The notes: generated by a model not told the origin, from the sequence alone. A stretch of DNA of 64,000 nucleotides from Streptomyces sp. 2131.1 (GCF_900105515.1 NZ_FNSY01000001.1:1302001-1366000), one strand, 5' to 3'; shown: positions 28,250-37,953, numbered from the stretch's first letter. Program-made: numbers and translations.

Positions 28250-29269
28250 TCAGCCCGGCCGGACGAGGAGGGAGCGCGGTCCCCGGGTCAGCAGGCCCGT
28301 GGCGGCCGGGCGGAACCCCTCCTCCCAGCGGATGCGGGGCATCGCGTCGAGCAGGGCGCGCAGCCCCCGTTCGGCCTCCAGCCGGCTGAGCGCCACGGCC
28401 GGGCAGCCCTGCGGGCCGGTCAGGGCGCGGTCCTGGTCGGTGCGGAACGGGTCGAACGCGTCCGGGGCGGCGAACCGCTGCGGGTCCCGGGCGGCGGCCC
28501 CGACCAGGCACGCGACGTGCGCCCGGGCGGGCAGCGTGCCGCCGCTGAGGGTGACCTCGGCGACCGTGCGGCGCAGGACGACCTGAACCGGCGGGTCGCG
28601 GCGCAGCGACTCCGTCCAGGCCCGCCCGGTGAGCGCGGGTTCGACGCGCAGGGCGGCCAGCAGGTCGGGGTCGTCCAGCAGGTTGGCGAGGAGCGAGGCG
28701 AGCGCGGTGCGGCGCAGGGCGGTGTCCCGGAGGCAGGGGCCGTCCGCGCCGGCGGGGGCGACCGGTCCGTCCTCGCCGACCGGGTCCGCGCCGGACGCGG
28801 CGGGCAGCCAGCGGCAGAACTCCTCGACGAGCTCGGCGCGGGGGCGGGGGGCGATGCGCCGGGCCAGGACGTAGGCGGTTCGTTCCACTCGCTCGGCGAG
28901 CCCGGCGGGGACGGTGCCGGTCACCACGGTGTAGCGGTCGGTGGGCAGGCAGCGCGGGCTGCCGTGGCACAGGCCGAGCGGCGCGGGGCCGCCCCTCGGC
29001 GCCCCGTCGTGCGGGAAGCCGGTGAACCGGGGGTCGGTGAGGGCGGCGGTGACGTCGTCGTACCGGCTGACCAGCCAGGCGCCGAGGGGCGCGTCGTAGG
29101 TGAGCGGGTACTGCTCGCGCAGCATCCGGTAGAACCGGTACGGGTCCCGGGCCGCGCCGCGTGCCAGGAGGCTCGGGCCGGTGCCGGCCCGGCGGGGGCG
29201 GGTGGCGAGGGCGCGGGGTTCGGGCGATGTGGTCGGGGCCGGTATGTCGCGGGGCGCGTCGGACTGCAT
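28250..29269 (-). CDS. Cytochrome P450-like protein, shortened and degenerate
   Basis: A 339-residue protein related to bacterial P450s, which are usually about 400 residues. The K-helix ExxR (ESLRRDPPVQVVLRR), the PERF-like region (DAFDPFRTDQDRA) and the Cys-ligand helix (GPQGCPAVALSRLEAERGL) are recognisable. The heme-contacting HxxxR of the C-helix and the AGxxT of the I-helix are absent, and the FxxGxHxC loop keeps only the Cys. It may be non-catalytic or decaying. It converges on treY with three bases between stops and follows the RBS gggggaacgcc. Confidence 0.75.
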   Translation of the reverse strand: MQSDAPRDIPAPTTSPEPRALATRPRRAGTGPSLLARGAARDPYRFYRMLREQYPLTYDAPLGAWLVSRYDDVTAALTDPRFTGFPHDGAPRGGPAPLGLCHGSPRCLPTDRYTVVTGTVPAGLAERVERTAYVLARRIAPRPRAELVEEFCRWLPAASGADPVGEDGPVAPAGADGPCLRDTALRRTALASLLANLLDDPDLLAALRVEPALTGRAWTESLRRDPPVQVVLRRTVAEVTLSGGTLPARAHVACLVGAAARDPQRFAAPDAFDPFRTDQDRALTGPQGCPAVALSRLEAERGLRALLDAMPRIRWEEGFRPAATGLLTRGPRSLLVRPG

Positions 29270-29318
29270 GGCGTTCCCCCGGGTCGCGTCGGTGCGCCGG
29301 TGCGCGGCGCGGTCCCCC

Positions 29319-30269
29319 TCAGGGCATCACCTGAACGGGCCCGTCGCCTTCGGCGCGCGGCCGTCCGGGTGACACCGGGGGCGCCTCGGCGCCGCGCCGG
29401 ACGTCGGCGAGCAGGTCGGTGAACGCGGCGGCCGCGCCGGTCAGCGCGACGCGGGAGAAGACGGCGAGCTCGCGCCGCCAGGGCGGGTCCACGGTGAGCA
29501 GGGCGCAGTCCTCGCCGACCGCTCCCCGTACGACGTGGGCGGGGGCGGTGGCGATGCCGGCCCCGGCCGCCGCCATCCGTACCGCGGTCGAGGTGTGCTC
29601 GGTGCGCACCGCCGTACGGGGGCTGAAACCGGCCCGGGCGCAGGCGCGGTCGAGGAACGGGACGCCGTCCACGAGCGGTTCCATGGCGCAGCGAACCCAG
29701 AAGCGGTCGGCGAGCTCCTGGAGGCGGACCGAGGCGCGTCCGGCGAGCGGGTCGTCGAAGGGGACGACGATGACGACGTCCTCCGTACCGACGGGCACGA
29801 CCGGGCCGCTCCAGCCGGTGGGCGGCGGGCCGACGGCGAGGTCGGCGGTGCCGCGTTCGATCCGGTCCTCCAGGGCCTCGGTGGTGGCGTACTCGTGGAG
29901 GACGAGACCGACCCCTGGGTGGGCGGCGCGCCAGCGGGCGAAGACGTCGGGGAGGACGCCGACGGCGATGGCGTGGACGGTGGCGATGTGCAGTTCGCCG
30001 CCCTGGGCCCCGGCGGCGGCGCGCGCGGCGCGGCGGGCCTGGGCGGCGCTGCGGACGGAGCGTTCGGCGTGGGGCAGGAAGGCGCGGCCCATCGCGGTGA
30101 GGCGCACGCCGCGCGGCAGCCGTTCGAGGAGGGGCCCGCCGACGGCCCGTTCCAGGGCCTTGATCTGGTGGGAGAGCGCCGGCTGGGTTACGTGGAGCCG
30201 TTCGGCGGCCCGGGTGAAGGAGGACTCCTCGGCCACCGTGACGAAGTACTCCATCTGCCGCAGGCTCAT
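29319..30269 (-). CDS. LysR family transcriptional regulator
   Basis: A 316-residue LysR regulator. The N-terminal winged HTH is MEYFVTVAEESSFTRAAERL with the recognition region TQPALSHQIKALE; the C-terminal two-lobe effector domain follows (LHIATVHAIAVGVLPDVF). The ATG at 30269 follows aggggga. It is divergent from lpdA with about 88 bases between the starts, which suggests control of that gene and of itself. Confidence 0.92.
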   Translation of the reverse strand: MSLRQMEYFVTVAEESSFTRAAERLHVTQPALSHQIKALERAVGGPLLERLPRGVRLTAMGRAFLPHAERSVRSAAQARRAARAAAGAQGGELHIATVHAIAVGVLPDVFARWRAAHPGVGLVLHEYATTEALEDRIERGTADLAVGPPPTGWSGPVVPVGTEDVVIVVPFDDPLAGRASVRLQELADRFWVRCAMEPLVDGVPFLDRACARAGFSPRTAVRTEHTSTAVRMAAAGAGIATAPAHVVRGAVGEDCALLTVDPPWRRELAVFSRVALTGAAAAFTDLLADVRRGAEAPPVSPGRPRAEGDGPVQVMP

Positions 30270-30315
30270 CGTGTCCCCCTGTCATGAGCTACGTGCATGG
30301 AAGCCACACAAACAT

Positions 30316-30335
30316 TGCCTTGGACTCATGGCAAG
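30316..30335. promoter_or_regulatory. Candidate LysR operator (TTGCC-N10-GGCAA)
   Basis: A 5-bp inverted repeat with a 10-base spacer lies between the divergent lysR and lpdA genes, 23 bases before the lpdA start. Its size fits the T-N11-A type of LysR box. No other strong dyad was seen there. Confidence 0.4.
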
Positions 30336-30357
30336 GACCGGGCGGAGGCTGGGAGCC

Positions 30358-31779
30358 ATGACACAGGAGCAGCGGGTGGGGGAAGCGGATGTCGTCGTCA
30401 TCGGCGGCGGGACCGGGGGTTACTCGACGGCGCTGCGGGCGGCCGGGCTCGGGCTGAGCGTGGTCCTCGCGGAGCGCGACAAGGTGGGCGGGACGTGTCT
30501 GCACCGGGGCTGCATCCCCAGCAAGGCGATGCTGCACGCGGCCGAACTCGTCGACGGCATCGCGGAGGCCCGTGAGCGGTGGGGGGCGAAGGCGGTCCTG
30601 GAGTCGGTGGACTGGCCGGCCCTGGTGGCCACCCGCGACGACATCGTGTCCCGCAACCATCGAGGGGCGCAGGCGCACTTGGCGCACGCGAGGGTGGAAG
30701 TGGTGGCGGGCAGTGCCGAGTTGACCGGGCCGCGCACCGTGCGCGTCGAGGGGTACGGGGAGGTGGCCGCCCGGCGCGGGATCGTGCTGGCGACGGGGTC
30801 GCGGCCCCGGATGCTGCCGGGCCTGGCCGCGGACGGGCGGCGGGTGGTGACCAGTGACGACGCGCTGTTCGCACCCGGTCTGCCGGACTCGGTGCTGGTG
30901 CTGGGCGGCGGGGCGATCGGGGTGGAGTACGCCTCGCTGCACCGGTCGATGGGGGCGCGGGTGACCCTGGTGGAGGCGGCGGACCGGCTGGTGCCGCTGG
31001 AGGACGCGGACGTCTCGCGCCATCTGACCCGGGGGCTGAAGAAGCGCGGCATCGACGTGCGGGCGGGCACCCGGCTGCTGGACGCGGTGGTGCTCGACGA
31101 CGGGGTCCGGGCGACGCTGCGCACCCCGCGCGGGGAGACCCGGACGGTGGAGGCGCGACGGCTGCTGGTGGCGGTGGGCCGGGTACCGGTGACGGACGGG
31201 CTCGGGCTCGCCGCGGCCGGACTGGCCACCGACGAGCGGGGGTTCGTGGCGCCGGCGGACTGGTCGCGGCTGGAGACCCTGGTGCCGGGCGTCCACGTGG
31301 TGGGCGATCTGCTGCCGCCGCCGTCCCTCGGGCTGGCGCACGCCTCTTTCGCGGAGGGGCTGTTGGTGGCGGAGACCCTGGCGGGGCGGCGATCCGCGCC
31401 GGTGGACTACGACGCGGTGCCCCGGGTCACGTACTCGGCGCCGCAGACGGCCGCGGTGGGGCTCTCCGAGGGCGCCGCGCGCGACGCGGGCCACGACGTG
31501 GTGGTCAACACCCTGCCGCTGACCGCCGTCGCGAAGGGCATGGTGCACGGGCAGGGCGGCATGGTGAAGGTGGTCGCCGAGCGGGACGGGCGGGTGCTCG
31601 GGGTGCATCTGGTCGGGCCGCACGTCTCGGAGATGATCGCCGAGTCCCAGCTGATCGTCGGCTGGGACGCGGAGCCCTTCGACGTGGCCCAGCACATCCA
31701 CCCGCACCCGACGCTCTCCGAGGCGGTCGGCGAGGCGTTCCTCACCATGGCGGGCCGGGGGCTCCACCAGCAGGCGTGA
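30358..31779 (+). CDS. lpdA: Dihydrolipoyl dehydrogenase
   Basis: A 473-residue flavoprotein disulfide reductase that reoxidises dihydrolipoamide with NAD. The FAD fold is VVVIGGGTGGYSTALRAAGL, the redox disulfide GGTCLHRGCIPSKAML, the NAD fold VLVLGGGAIGVEYASLH, and the active-site His-Glu pair HPHPTLSEAVGEA. No 2-oxoacid dehydrogenase E1/E2 genes are next to it, so it is a stand-alone copy, probably controlled by the divergent LysR gene. Confidence 0.93.
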   Translation: MTQEQRVGEADVVVIGGGTGGYSTALRAAGLGLSVVLAERDKVGGTCLHRGCIPSKAMLHAAELVDGIAEARERWGAKAVLESVDWPALVATRDDIVSRNHRGAQAHLAHARVEVVAGSAELTGPRTVRVEGYGEVAARRGIVLATGSRPRMLPGLAADGRRVVTSDDALFAPGLPDSVLVLGGGAIGVEYASLHRSMGARVTLVEAADRLVPLEDADVSRHLTRGLKKRGIDVRAGTRLLDAVVLDDGVRATLRTPRGETRTVEARRLLVAVGRVPVTDGLGLAAAGLATDERGFVAPADWSRLETLVPGVHVVGDLLPPPSLGLAHASFAEGLLVAETLAGRRSAPVDYDAVPRVTYSAPQTAAVGLSEGAARDAGHDVVVNTLPLTAVAKGMVHGQGGMVKVVAERDGRVLGVHLVGPHVSEMIAESQLIVGWDAEPFDVAQHIHPHPTLSEAVGEAFLTMAGRGLHQQA

Positions 31780-31788
31780 CCGGACGCG

Positions 31789-32355
31789 TCAGGCGGGCGG
31801 CCGGAGCGCGGGGGCGGACAGCCGGAACATCATGCGGCCGAAGCTCACCTGGTCCCCCTCGCGCACCGGGACAGTGCCGGTGACGCGCTGCCCGTTGACG
31901 CAGGTGCCGTTGGTCGAGCCGAGGTCGCGCAGCAGCCAGCTGCCGCCGTGCGCGGTCAGCTCCGCGTGCATCCGGGAGACGGTCTCATGGGTGAGGCGCA
32001 GGCCGTTGCCCGGGTCGCGGCCGATGAGCAGGGGCTGCGGGCTCGGGGACGGCAGCAGCAGCTTGGGCAGCCGCTCCGCCCGCCACGCCCGGCGCACCCG
32101 CTCGGGGAAGCCGGAGACCCCTCCGACGACGCGCAACAGCCCCCGGGACCAGCGGCCTTCGCGCTCCAGATCCTTGGTGAGGGCTTCCAGCTCGTCGGGG
32201 CGGCTGGTCGTCAGTGCCACCTCCATGCGCTGCATGAAGGTGTCCTGGGAGAGCCTGCCCTGCGCCGCGCCCTCCCTGAGCACACCGAGAACACGGTCGC
32301 GCTGCGCGTCGGACAGGCGCGCGGTGGGCGTGTGGAACTCGAACGGGGACGTCAC
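31789..32355 (-). CDS. DUF1707 and FHA domain protein
   Basis: A 188-residue protein. Residues 10-60 form a DUF1707 domain (LSDAQRDRVLGVLREGAAQG), then a basic linker, then an FHA domain (LIGRDPGNGLRLTHETVSRM, LRDLGSTNGTCVNG) that binds phosphothreonine. The GTG at 32355 is chosen because the homologous start is MTS-FEFHT; no clear RBS is present, and upstream in-frame codons exist. It has no membrane segment. It may be a reader of Ser/Thr kinase signalling; no kinase is nearby. Confidence 0.85.
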   Translation of the reverse strand: MTSPFEFHTPTARLSDAQRDRVLGVLREGAAQGRLSQDTFMQRMEVALTTSRPDELEALTKDLEREGRWSRGLLRVVGGVSGFPERVRRAWRAERLPKLLLPSPSPQPLLIGRDPGNGLRLTHETVSRMHAELTAHGGSWLLRDLGSTNGTCVNGQRVTGTVPVREGDQVSFGRMMFRLSAPALRPPA

Positions 32356-32552
32356 GGGCCAATTGTCGGTCCGACCGCCCCGAAGTGTCCAGAACAACCC
32401 CGCTTTCCGCCCCTCCTGACCTGCGCGGGACCTGCGCGCGGCCCGCTCCGGACCGCTGCGGATATCCAGGGGCGGCGGTTCCGGAACGTTGCTAGTGTCT
32501 GCCGCTGCCGCCCGGCGACCGCCCTGGCGTACCCGTACAACCTGGGAGTTCA

Positions 32553-33509
32553 GTGCCCGACGCACAGCTCGATCTGTCCATCCGTCCGCTCACCGGTCCC
32601 GAGGAGCTGAAGCTCTTCCTCGAACTGCCGTATGTCCTCGACCACGAACTGGCGGACGACCTGGCCGCCGGCCGCCGCCGCCCGGAGTGGATGTGGGTGG
32701 CGCTGCGCGGCGAGCGGGTGGTGGCGCGGATCGCGTGGTGGAGCAGGGACGGCGAGGCGCCGCTGCTGCTCGACTTCTTCGACCTCGACGACACCCTGCC
32801 CCCCGCCGAGCGCGAGGAGGCCGGGGTGCGGCTCGTCGAGACGGCCACGGCCGCCGTCGTACCGGCCGGATCGCCGCGCCCCGAGTACGGGCGGTTCGTG
32901 CCGGCCGACTGGCGAGATGACCCGCCCGTCCGCGAGGCCGTCGAGGCTCGCGTCCGGGTCATGGAGCGGACCGGCGCCCGGATGCTGGTGGAGCGGCTGC
33001 GCCTTGAGTGGCGCGCGGGTACGCCGGTGCCCGCCGCCAGCGGCCGGCTGCGGTTCCGGCCGGTCGACGGGCGCGAGGACCTGCTGGCGCTGATGACGCC
33101 GGTGATGGAGGGCACCCTCGACGCCCACGGGCAGCAGGACCTGGCGTCCGGCCTTTCGCCGCGCGAGGCCGCCGAGAAGCACTACGACGAGGAGTTCGCC
33201 GGGTACGCGACGCCCCGGGAGTGGTGGCGGGTGGCCGAGCTCCCGGACGGTGAGCCCGTCGGCTTCGTGATCCCGGCCCGCAACAGCTACAACCCGATCA
33301 TCGCGTACATCGGCGTGCTGCCCGCCCACCGCGGCCACGGCTACATCGACGACATCCTCACCGAGGGCACCCGGGTGCTGGCCGGGCAGGAGGACGTGGC
33401 GCGCGTCCGGGCCTCGACGGACCTCGGCAACGTACCGATGGCGAAGGCCTTCGCGCGGCTGGGCTACATCAACTTCGAGCGCTCCTTCGACATGGTGTGG
33501 GACGGCTGA
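32553..33509 (+). CDS. GNAT family N-acetyltransferase (double domain)
   Basis: A 318-residue protein with two GNAT-like halves. The C-terminal half has the intact acetyl-CoA region (IAYIGVLPAHRGHGYIDDILTEG) and the trailing STDLGNVPMAKAFARLGY. The N-terminal half is less conserved. The GTG at 32553 follows tgggag. A TAGTGT motif at 32493-32498 could be the -10 element. The substrate is unknown. Confidence 0.88.
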   Translation: MPDAQLDLSIRPLTGPEELKLFLELPYVLDHELADDLAAGRRRPEWMWVALRGERVVARIAWWSRDGEAPLLLDFFDLDDTLPPAEREEAGVRLVETATAAVVPAGSPRPEYGRFVPADWRDDPPVREAVEARVRVMERTGARMLVERLRLEWRAGTPVPAASGRLRFRPVDGREDLLALMTPVMEGTLDAHGQQDLASGLSPREAAEKHYDEEFAGYATPREWWRVAELPDGEPVGFVIPARNSYNPIIAYIGVLPAHRGHGYIDDILTEGTRVLAGQEDVARVRASTDLGNVPMAKAFARLGYINFERSFDMVWDG

Positions 33510-33516
33510 CGCTCCA

Positions 33517-34872
33517 TCAGCCACGGCCTGCGCGCTGCGCCTTGATGAAGTCCCGGTACCAGGCGTAGGAGGCCTTCGGGGTGCGGCGCAGGGTCTCGTA
33601 GTCGATGTGGACGAGGCCGAAGCGCTTGCTGGCCCCCTCGGTCCACTCGATGTTGTCGGTGAGCGACCAGGTGAAGTAGCCGCGTACGTCGACACCGGCG
33701 TCGACCGCCTCCCGCAGCGCCCTCAGGTGCCCGTCGAGGAAGGCGATCCGCCGGGTGTCATCGGCGGGCTCGTCGACCGCGCAGCCGTTCTCCGTGATGT
33801 AGACGGGCGGGAGCCGGTCCCCGTACCGCTCCCGCAGCTGTACGAGGGTCTCGCGCAGGCCGTCCGGGACGACGGGCCAGCCGAAGTCTGTCTTCTCGTA
33901 GCCCTCGATCTCCCGGATGCCGAACGGCAGGCCCTCGGGCATGCCGAATCCGGCGAAGCTGTCGAGGGCCTCCGCTGCGGGTGCGCCGACGCGGGTCGGG
34001 TTGTAGTAGTTGACGCCGTACCAGTCGAGCGGCGCGGAGATCGTCCGCAGGTCGTCCTCGACGGGGCCCGGCATCAGGGCAGCGAAGTTCTCGTCCGGAT
34101 AGCGGCCGGTGAGCAGCGGGTCCGCGAAGAGCCGGTTGGTGAGGGTGTCGTACAGCTCGGCGGCGAAGCGGTCGTCGTCGGACTCCCCCGCCGCCCAGAC
34201 CGGTGAGTGCGACACCGCTATGCCGATGTTGCCGGCGCCCGCCGCGCGCAGCGCGCGTACGGCCAGGCCGTGGGCGAGGAGCTGGTGGTGGGCGGCGGGC
34301 AGCGCGTCGAACAGGAGGGTGCGGCCGGGGGCGTGCTCGCCGAGCGCGTAGCCCAGGAGGGTGACTTCGGCGGGCTCATTGACGGTGATCCACATGGGGA
34401 CGCGGTCGGCGAGGCGTTCGGCGACGATGCCCGCGTACTCGGCGAAGCGGTAGGCGGTGTCCCGGTTGAGCCAGCCGCCTGCCTCGTCCAGCTGGAGCGG
34501 GGTGTCCCAGTGGTAAAGGGTGGGCGCGGGCGTGATGCCGTGGGCGCGGAGTTCGTCGACGAGCCGGTCGTAGAAGTCGAGCCCCTGCGGGTTGACCGGT
34601 CCGCTGCCGCCGGGGACGACGCGCGGCCAGCTCACCGAGAACCGGAAGGCGTCGGCGCCGAGTCCGGCGAGCAGTGCGACGTCCTCCCGGTAGTGCCGGT
34701 GGAAGCCGGTGCCCCTGCTGGTGTCGGTGCCGTCCTTGATGCGTCCGGGCCGCGCGGCGAAGGCGTCCCAGCCGGAGGGGCCCTTGCCGTCCGTGTCGGC
34801 GGCGCCCTCGGTCTGGAAGGCGGAGGCGGAGGCTCCCCAGAGGAATCCGGGCGGGAAGAGCGGCACGGTCAT
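33517..34872 (-). CDS. GH1 beta-glucosidase
   Basis: A 451-residue glycoside hydrolase family 1 enzyme, cytoplasmic (no signal peptide). The N-terminus FLWGASASAFQTEGA, the acid/base Glu in TVNEPAE near residue 165 and the nucleophile Glu in YITENGC near residue 353 are intact. The start at 34872 is favoured by tggaggccgag; a GTG at 34884 is an alternative. It is divergent from treZ. It probably cleaves imported cello- or other beta-glucosides. Confidence 0.94.
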   Translation of the reverse strand: MTVPLFPPGFLWGASASAFQTEGAADTDGKGPSGWDAFAARPGRIKDGTDTSRGTGFHRHYREDVALLAGLGADAFRFSVSWPRVVPGGSGPVNPQGLDFYDRLVDELRAHGITPAPTLYHWDTPLQLDEAGGWLNRDTAYRFAEYAGIVAERLADRVPMWITVNEPAEVTLLGYALGEHAPGRTLLFDALPAAHHQLLAHGLAVRALRAAGAGNIGIAVSHSPVWAAGESDDDRFAAELYDTLTNRLFADPLLTGRYPDENFAALMPGPVEDDLRTISAPLDWYGVNYYNPTRVGAPAAEALDSFAGFGMPEGLPFGIREIEGYEKTDFGWPVVPDGLRETLVQLRERYGDRLPPVYITENGCAVDEPADDTRRIAFLDGHLRALREAVDAGVDVRGYFTWSLTDNIEWTEGASKRFGLVHIDYETLRRTPKASYAWYRDFIKAQRAGRG

Positions 34873-35047
34873 CTCGGCCTCCACAGCCGTAAGAGGGAGT
34901 GCGTAGGACAGAACCCGACAGGGCAGTGATCAGTTCCAGACCCTAATCGCCGATGTCGGACTCGATCCAGAGTGTCATCGGCCGAAGATCGCATCGTGTG
35001 CCGACCATGGGCCGGGGTGAACGGCCCCGGGAGCGAGGGAGCGCCGC

Positions 35048-36808
35048 ATGTTGTTCGAGGTATGGGCACCGGACGCGGGATCGGCCGTGCTGCGGCTGAG
35101 GGACGAGTCCCTGCCGATGGACACCGATCCGGACCGGCCCGGCTGGTGGACCGCCGAGGCGGAGGCCGTGGACGGCGACCGGTACGGCTTCGCCCTCGAC
35201 GGCGGTCCCGTGCGCCCCGACCCCCGCTCGCGGCGCCAGCCGGACGGCCCCGACGGCGAGTCGGCGGTCGTCGACCACGGCGCCTACACCTGGCGCTCGG
35301 GATGGGCGGGGCGGGATCTCCCCGGCGCGGTCCTGTACGAGCTGCACGTCGGCACGTTCACCGCCGAGGGCACCTTCGACGCGGCGGCGGCCCGCCTCGG
35401 CCACCTGGAGGAGCTGGGCATCACCCACGTCTCGCTGATGCCGGTGTGCCCGTTCCCCGGGGTGCACGGCTGGGGGTACGAGGGGGTGTCGCTGTGGGCC
35501 GTCCACGAGCCGTACGGCGGACCCGAGGGACTTAAGCGCTTTGTCGACACAGCGCACGGTCTGGGGCTCGCCGTCGTCCTGGACGTGGTCCACAACCACC
35601 TGGGCCCGTCCGGCAACTACCTCCCCGCGTTCGGCCCGTACTTCACGGAGACCCACCACACCCCGTGGGGCGCGGCGGTCAATCTGGACGCGCCGGGCTC
35701 CGACGAGGTGCGGGCGTTCCTGCTGGGCAGCGCGCTCGCCTGGCTGCGGGACTACCACCTCGACGGGCTGCGGCTCGACGCGGTGCACGCGCTGGCCGAC
35801 ACCCGGGCGCTGACGTTCCTGGAGGAGCTGTCCGCCGCGGCCGACGCGCTCTCGGCCGAGGTGGGGCGCCCGCTGCCGCTGATCGCCGAGTCCGACCTGT
35901 GCGACCCGCGGACGACGGCACCGCGCGCGGAGGGCGGGCTCGGGCTGCACGCCCAGTGGAACGACGACTTCCACCACTGTCTGCACACCGCGCTGACCGG
36001 TGAGGACCAGGGCTACTACGCGGACTTCGCGGCCGCCCCGCTGGGCGGCCTCGCCAAGACGATGACGAGCGCCTTCTTCCACAACGGCACGTACTCCAGC
36101 TTCCGGGGACGTACGCACGGCCGTCCCGTCGACGTCACCCGCAGCGCCGCCCACCGCTTCGTCGGCTACGCCCAGACCCACGACCAGATCGGCAACCGGG
36201 CGCTCGGCGACCGGCTCGCCGCCTCCCTCTCCCCCGGCCTGGTGGCCTGCGCGGCGGCGCTCGTGCTGACCGGCCCCTTCACGCCGATGCTGTTCATGGG
36301 CGAGGAGTGGGGTGCCCGTACCCCGTGGCAGTTCTTCACCGACCACACCGACCCGGAGCTGGCGGAGGCCGTACGCACGGGCAGGCGGCGGGAGTTCGGG
36401 GCGCACGGCTGGGCCGAGGAGGACATCCCGGACCCGCAGGACCCCGCCACCCGGGCCCGCTCCTGCCTGGACTGGGACGAGCTCCACCGCGAGCCGCACG
36501 CCCGGCTGTACGCCTGGTACCGCGAGCTGATCGCCCTGCGCCGCACCCTGCCGGACCTGCGCGACCCGGACCTGGCGAGCGTGCGGGCCGCGTACGACGA
36601 AGGGGCGCGCTGGATCGCGGTGCGCCGGGGGGACCTGCGGATCGCGGTCAACCTCGACGAGAAGCCGGCCGCGATCCCGCTGGGCAACGGGCGGCACCGG
36701 GGCGGGCCCGGGCGGGTGCTGGCCGCGTGGCTTCCGGTGGACCCGCCGGGCCCGGACGGGACGCTGCACCTGCCGCCGGAGTCCTGCGTGGTGCTGGCCG
36801 ACGACTGA
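35048..36808 (+). CDS. treZ: Malto-oligosyltrehalose trehalohydrolase TreZ
   Basis: A 586-residue GH13 enzyme that releases trehalose from the TreY product. The short N-terminal CBM48-like region begins FEVWAPDAGSAVLRLRD; the barrel carries DVVHNHLGPSGNY, DGLRLDAVHAL (nucleophile Asp), LIAESDL (acid/base Glu) and THDQIGNRALGDR. The ATG at 35048 follows a purine-rich stretch (gggagcgagggag). The partner treY lies about 6.8 kb upstream rather than adjacent. Confidence 0.95.
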   Translation: MLFEVWAPDAGSAVLRLRDESLPMDTDPDRPGWWTAEAEAVDGDRYGFALDGGPVRPDPRSRRQPDGPDGESAVVDHGAYTWRSGWAGRDLPGAVLYELHVGTFTAEGTFDAAAARLGHLEELGITHVSLMPVCPFPGVHGWGYEGVSLWAVHEPYGGPEGLKRFVDTAHGLGLAVVLDVVHNHLGPSGNYLPAFGPYFTETHHTPWGAAVNLDAPGSDEVRAFLLGSALAWLRDYHLDGLRLDAVHALADTRALTFLEELSAAADALSAEVGRPLPLIAESDLCDPRTTAPRAEGGLGLHAQWNDDFHHCLHTALTGEDQGYYADFAAAPLGGLAKTMTSAFFHNGTYSSFRGRTHGRPVDVTRSAAHRFVGYAQTHDQIGNRALGDRLAASLSPGLVACAAALVLTGPFTPMLFMGEEWGARTPWQFFTDHTDPELAEAVRTGRRREFGAHGWAEEDIPDPQDPATRARSCLDWDELHREPHARLYAWYRELIALRRTLPDLRDPDLASVRAAYDEGARWIAVRRGDLRIAVNLDEKPAAIPLGNGRHRGGPGRVLAAWLPVDPPGPDGTLHLPPESCVVLADD

Positions 36809-36822
36809 CGGCCCGCGCCCGG

Positions 36823-37953
36823 CTACTCCACGACGGCGAGTTCGCGGGCGGTGGCGTTGAGCCGGCGCCCGCCGTCCTCGGTGACGGTCACGATGTCCTC
36901 GATGCGGACGCCGAAGCGGCCCGGCAGATAGATGCCGGGCTCCACCGAGAAGCACATGCCGGGCACCAGCGGCTGCTCCTCGCCCTCGATCATGTACGGC
37001 GGCTCGTGGGTGGTGACGCCGATGCCGTGGCCGGTGCGGTGGATGAAGCGGTCGCCGTAGCCGAACTCGGTGATGACGGCGCGGGCAGCCCGGTCCACCT
37101 CCTGGCAGGAGACGCCGGGGCGCACCGCCGCGCACCCCGCCTGCTGCGCCTCGCGCACGATGTCGTGGACCCGCTGCTCCTCGGCGGTGGGCTCGCCGAC
37201 GTGGACGGTACGGGAGGTGTCGGAGCCGTAGCCGTGCTTGAGGCCGCCGAAGTCGAGGACGACCATGTCGCCGCGCTCGATGGTGCGCTCCCCCGCCTCG
37301 TGGTGCGGGTTGGCGCCGTTGGGGCCGGAGCCGACGACGGTGAAGTCCACCTGGGAGTGCCCGTGCTCGGTGAGCAGCCGGGCCAGGTCGGCGGCGACCT
37401 CGGTCTCCCTGCGGCCGGAGAAGCGGACCTTGAGGATCTCCTCGTACGTGGCGTCGGCGGCGGCCCCGGCGGCGGCGATCCGCGCCAGCTCATGGGCGTC
37501 CTTCACCGCGCGCAGCATCGGCAGCGCGTGGGTGAGCGAGGCGTAGGAGGTGTCGGGCAGCCGCTGCTGCAGGCCGAGCAGATGCATGGCCCAGGCGTTG
37601 TCGCTGATCCCGAACCGGCCCCGGGCGTCGAGCAGCGGGGCGGTGACGTCGTACGGGTCCTTGCCGTCCGTCCAGTCCCGCAGGGTCATGGCGGGGGCGC
37701 CGACGGCCTTCGCCGCGTCCGGGGCCTCCAGCGTCGGGACGACCAGCACGGGGTCCTGGCCCGCCGCGAGGACGAGGAGCGTGAGGCGTTCGGTGTCGGC
37801 GGGCGGCGCGTAGCCCGTCAGGTAGACCATGTCGGGCCCCGGCGCGACCAGCACCCCGGCGAGCCCGGCCGCGGCGGCGGTCTCGGCGGCCCGTGCCATC
37901 CGGGCCCGGTAGTCGTCGGCGGTGAACGGCGCGGGCTGGCTGGTGCTGGACAT
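36823..37953 (-). CDS. Xaa-Pro aminopeptidase-like M24 family peptidase
   Basis: A 376-residue pita-bread fold peptidase. An N-terminal creatinase-like domain (about 1-150) precedes the M24 domain. The five metal ligands are visible: the Asp in VVLDFGG, the Asp in GSDTSRTV, the His in GHGIGVTTHE, the Glu in SVEPGIYL and the Glu in RIEDIV. The start at 37953 follows gtcaggaggacccgc. Cytoplasmic, no signal peptide. Confidence 0.92.
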   Translation of the reverse strand: MSSTSQPAPFTADDYRARMARAAETAAAAGLAGVLVAPGPDMVYLTGYAPPADTERLTLLVLAAGQDPVLVVPTLEAPDAAKAVGAPAMTLRDWTDGKDPYDVTAPLLDARGRFGISDNAWAMHLLGLQQRLPDTSYASLTHALPMLRAVKDAHELARIAAAGAAADATYEEILKVRFSGRRETEVAADLARLLTEHGHSQVDFTVVGSGPNGANPHHEAGERTIERGDMVVLDFGGLKHGYGSDTSRTVHVGEPTAEEQRVHDIVREAQQAGCAAVRPGVSCQEVDRAARAVITEFGYGDRFIHRTGHGIGVTTHEPPYMIEGEEQPLVPGMCFSVEPGIYLPGRFGVRIEDIVTVTEDGGRRLNATARELAVVE

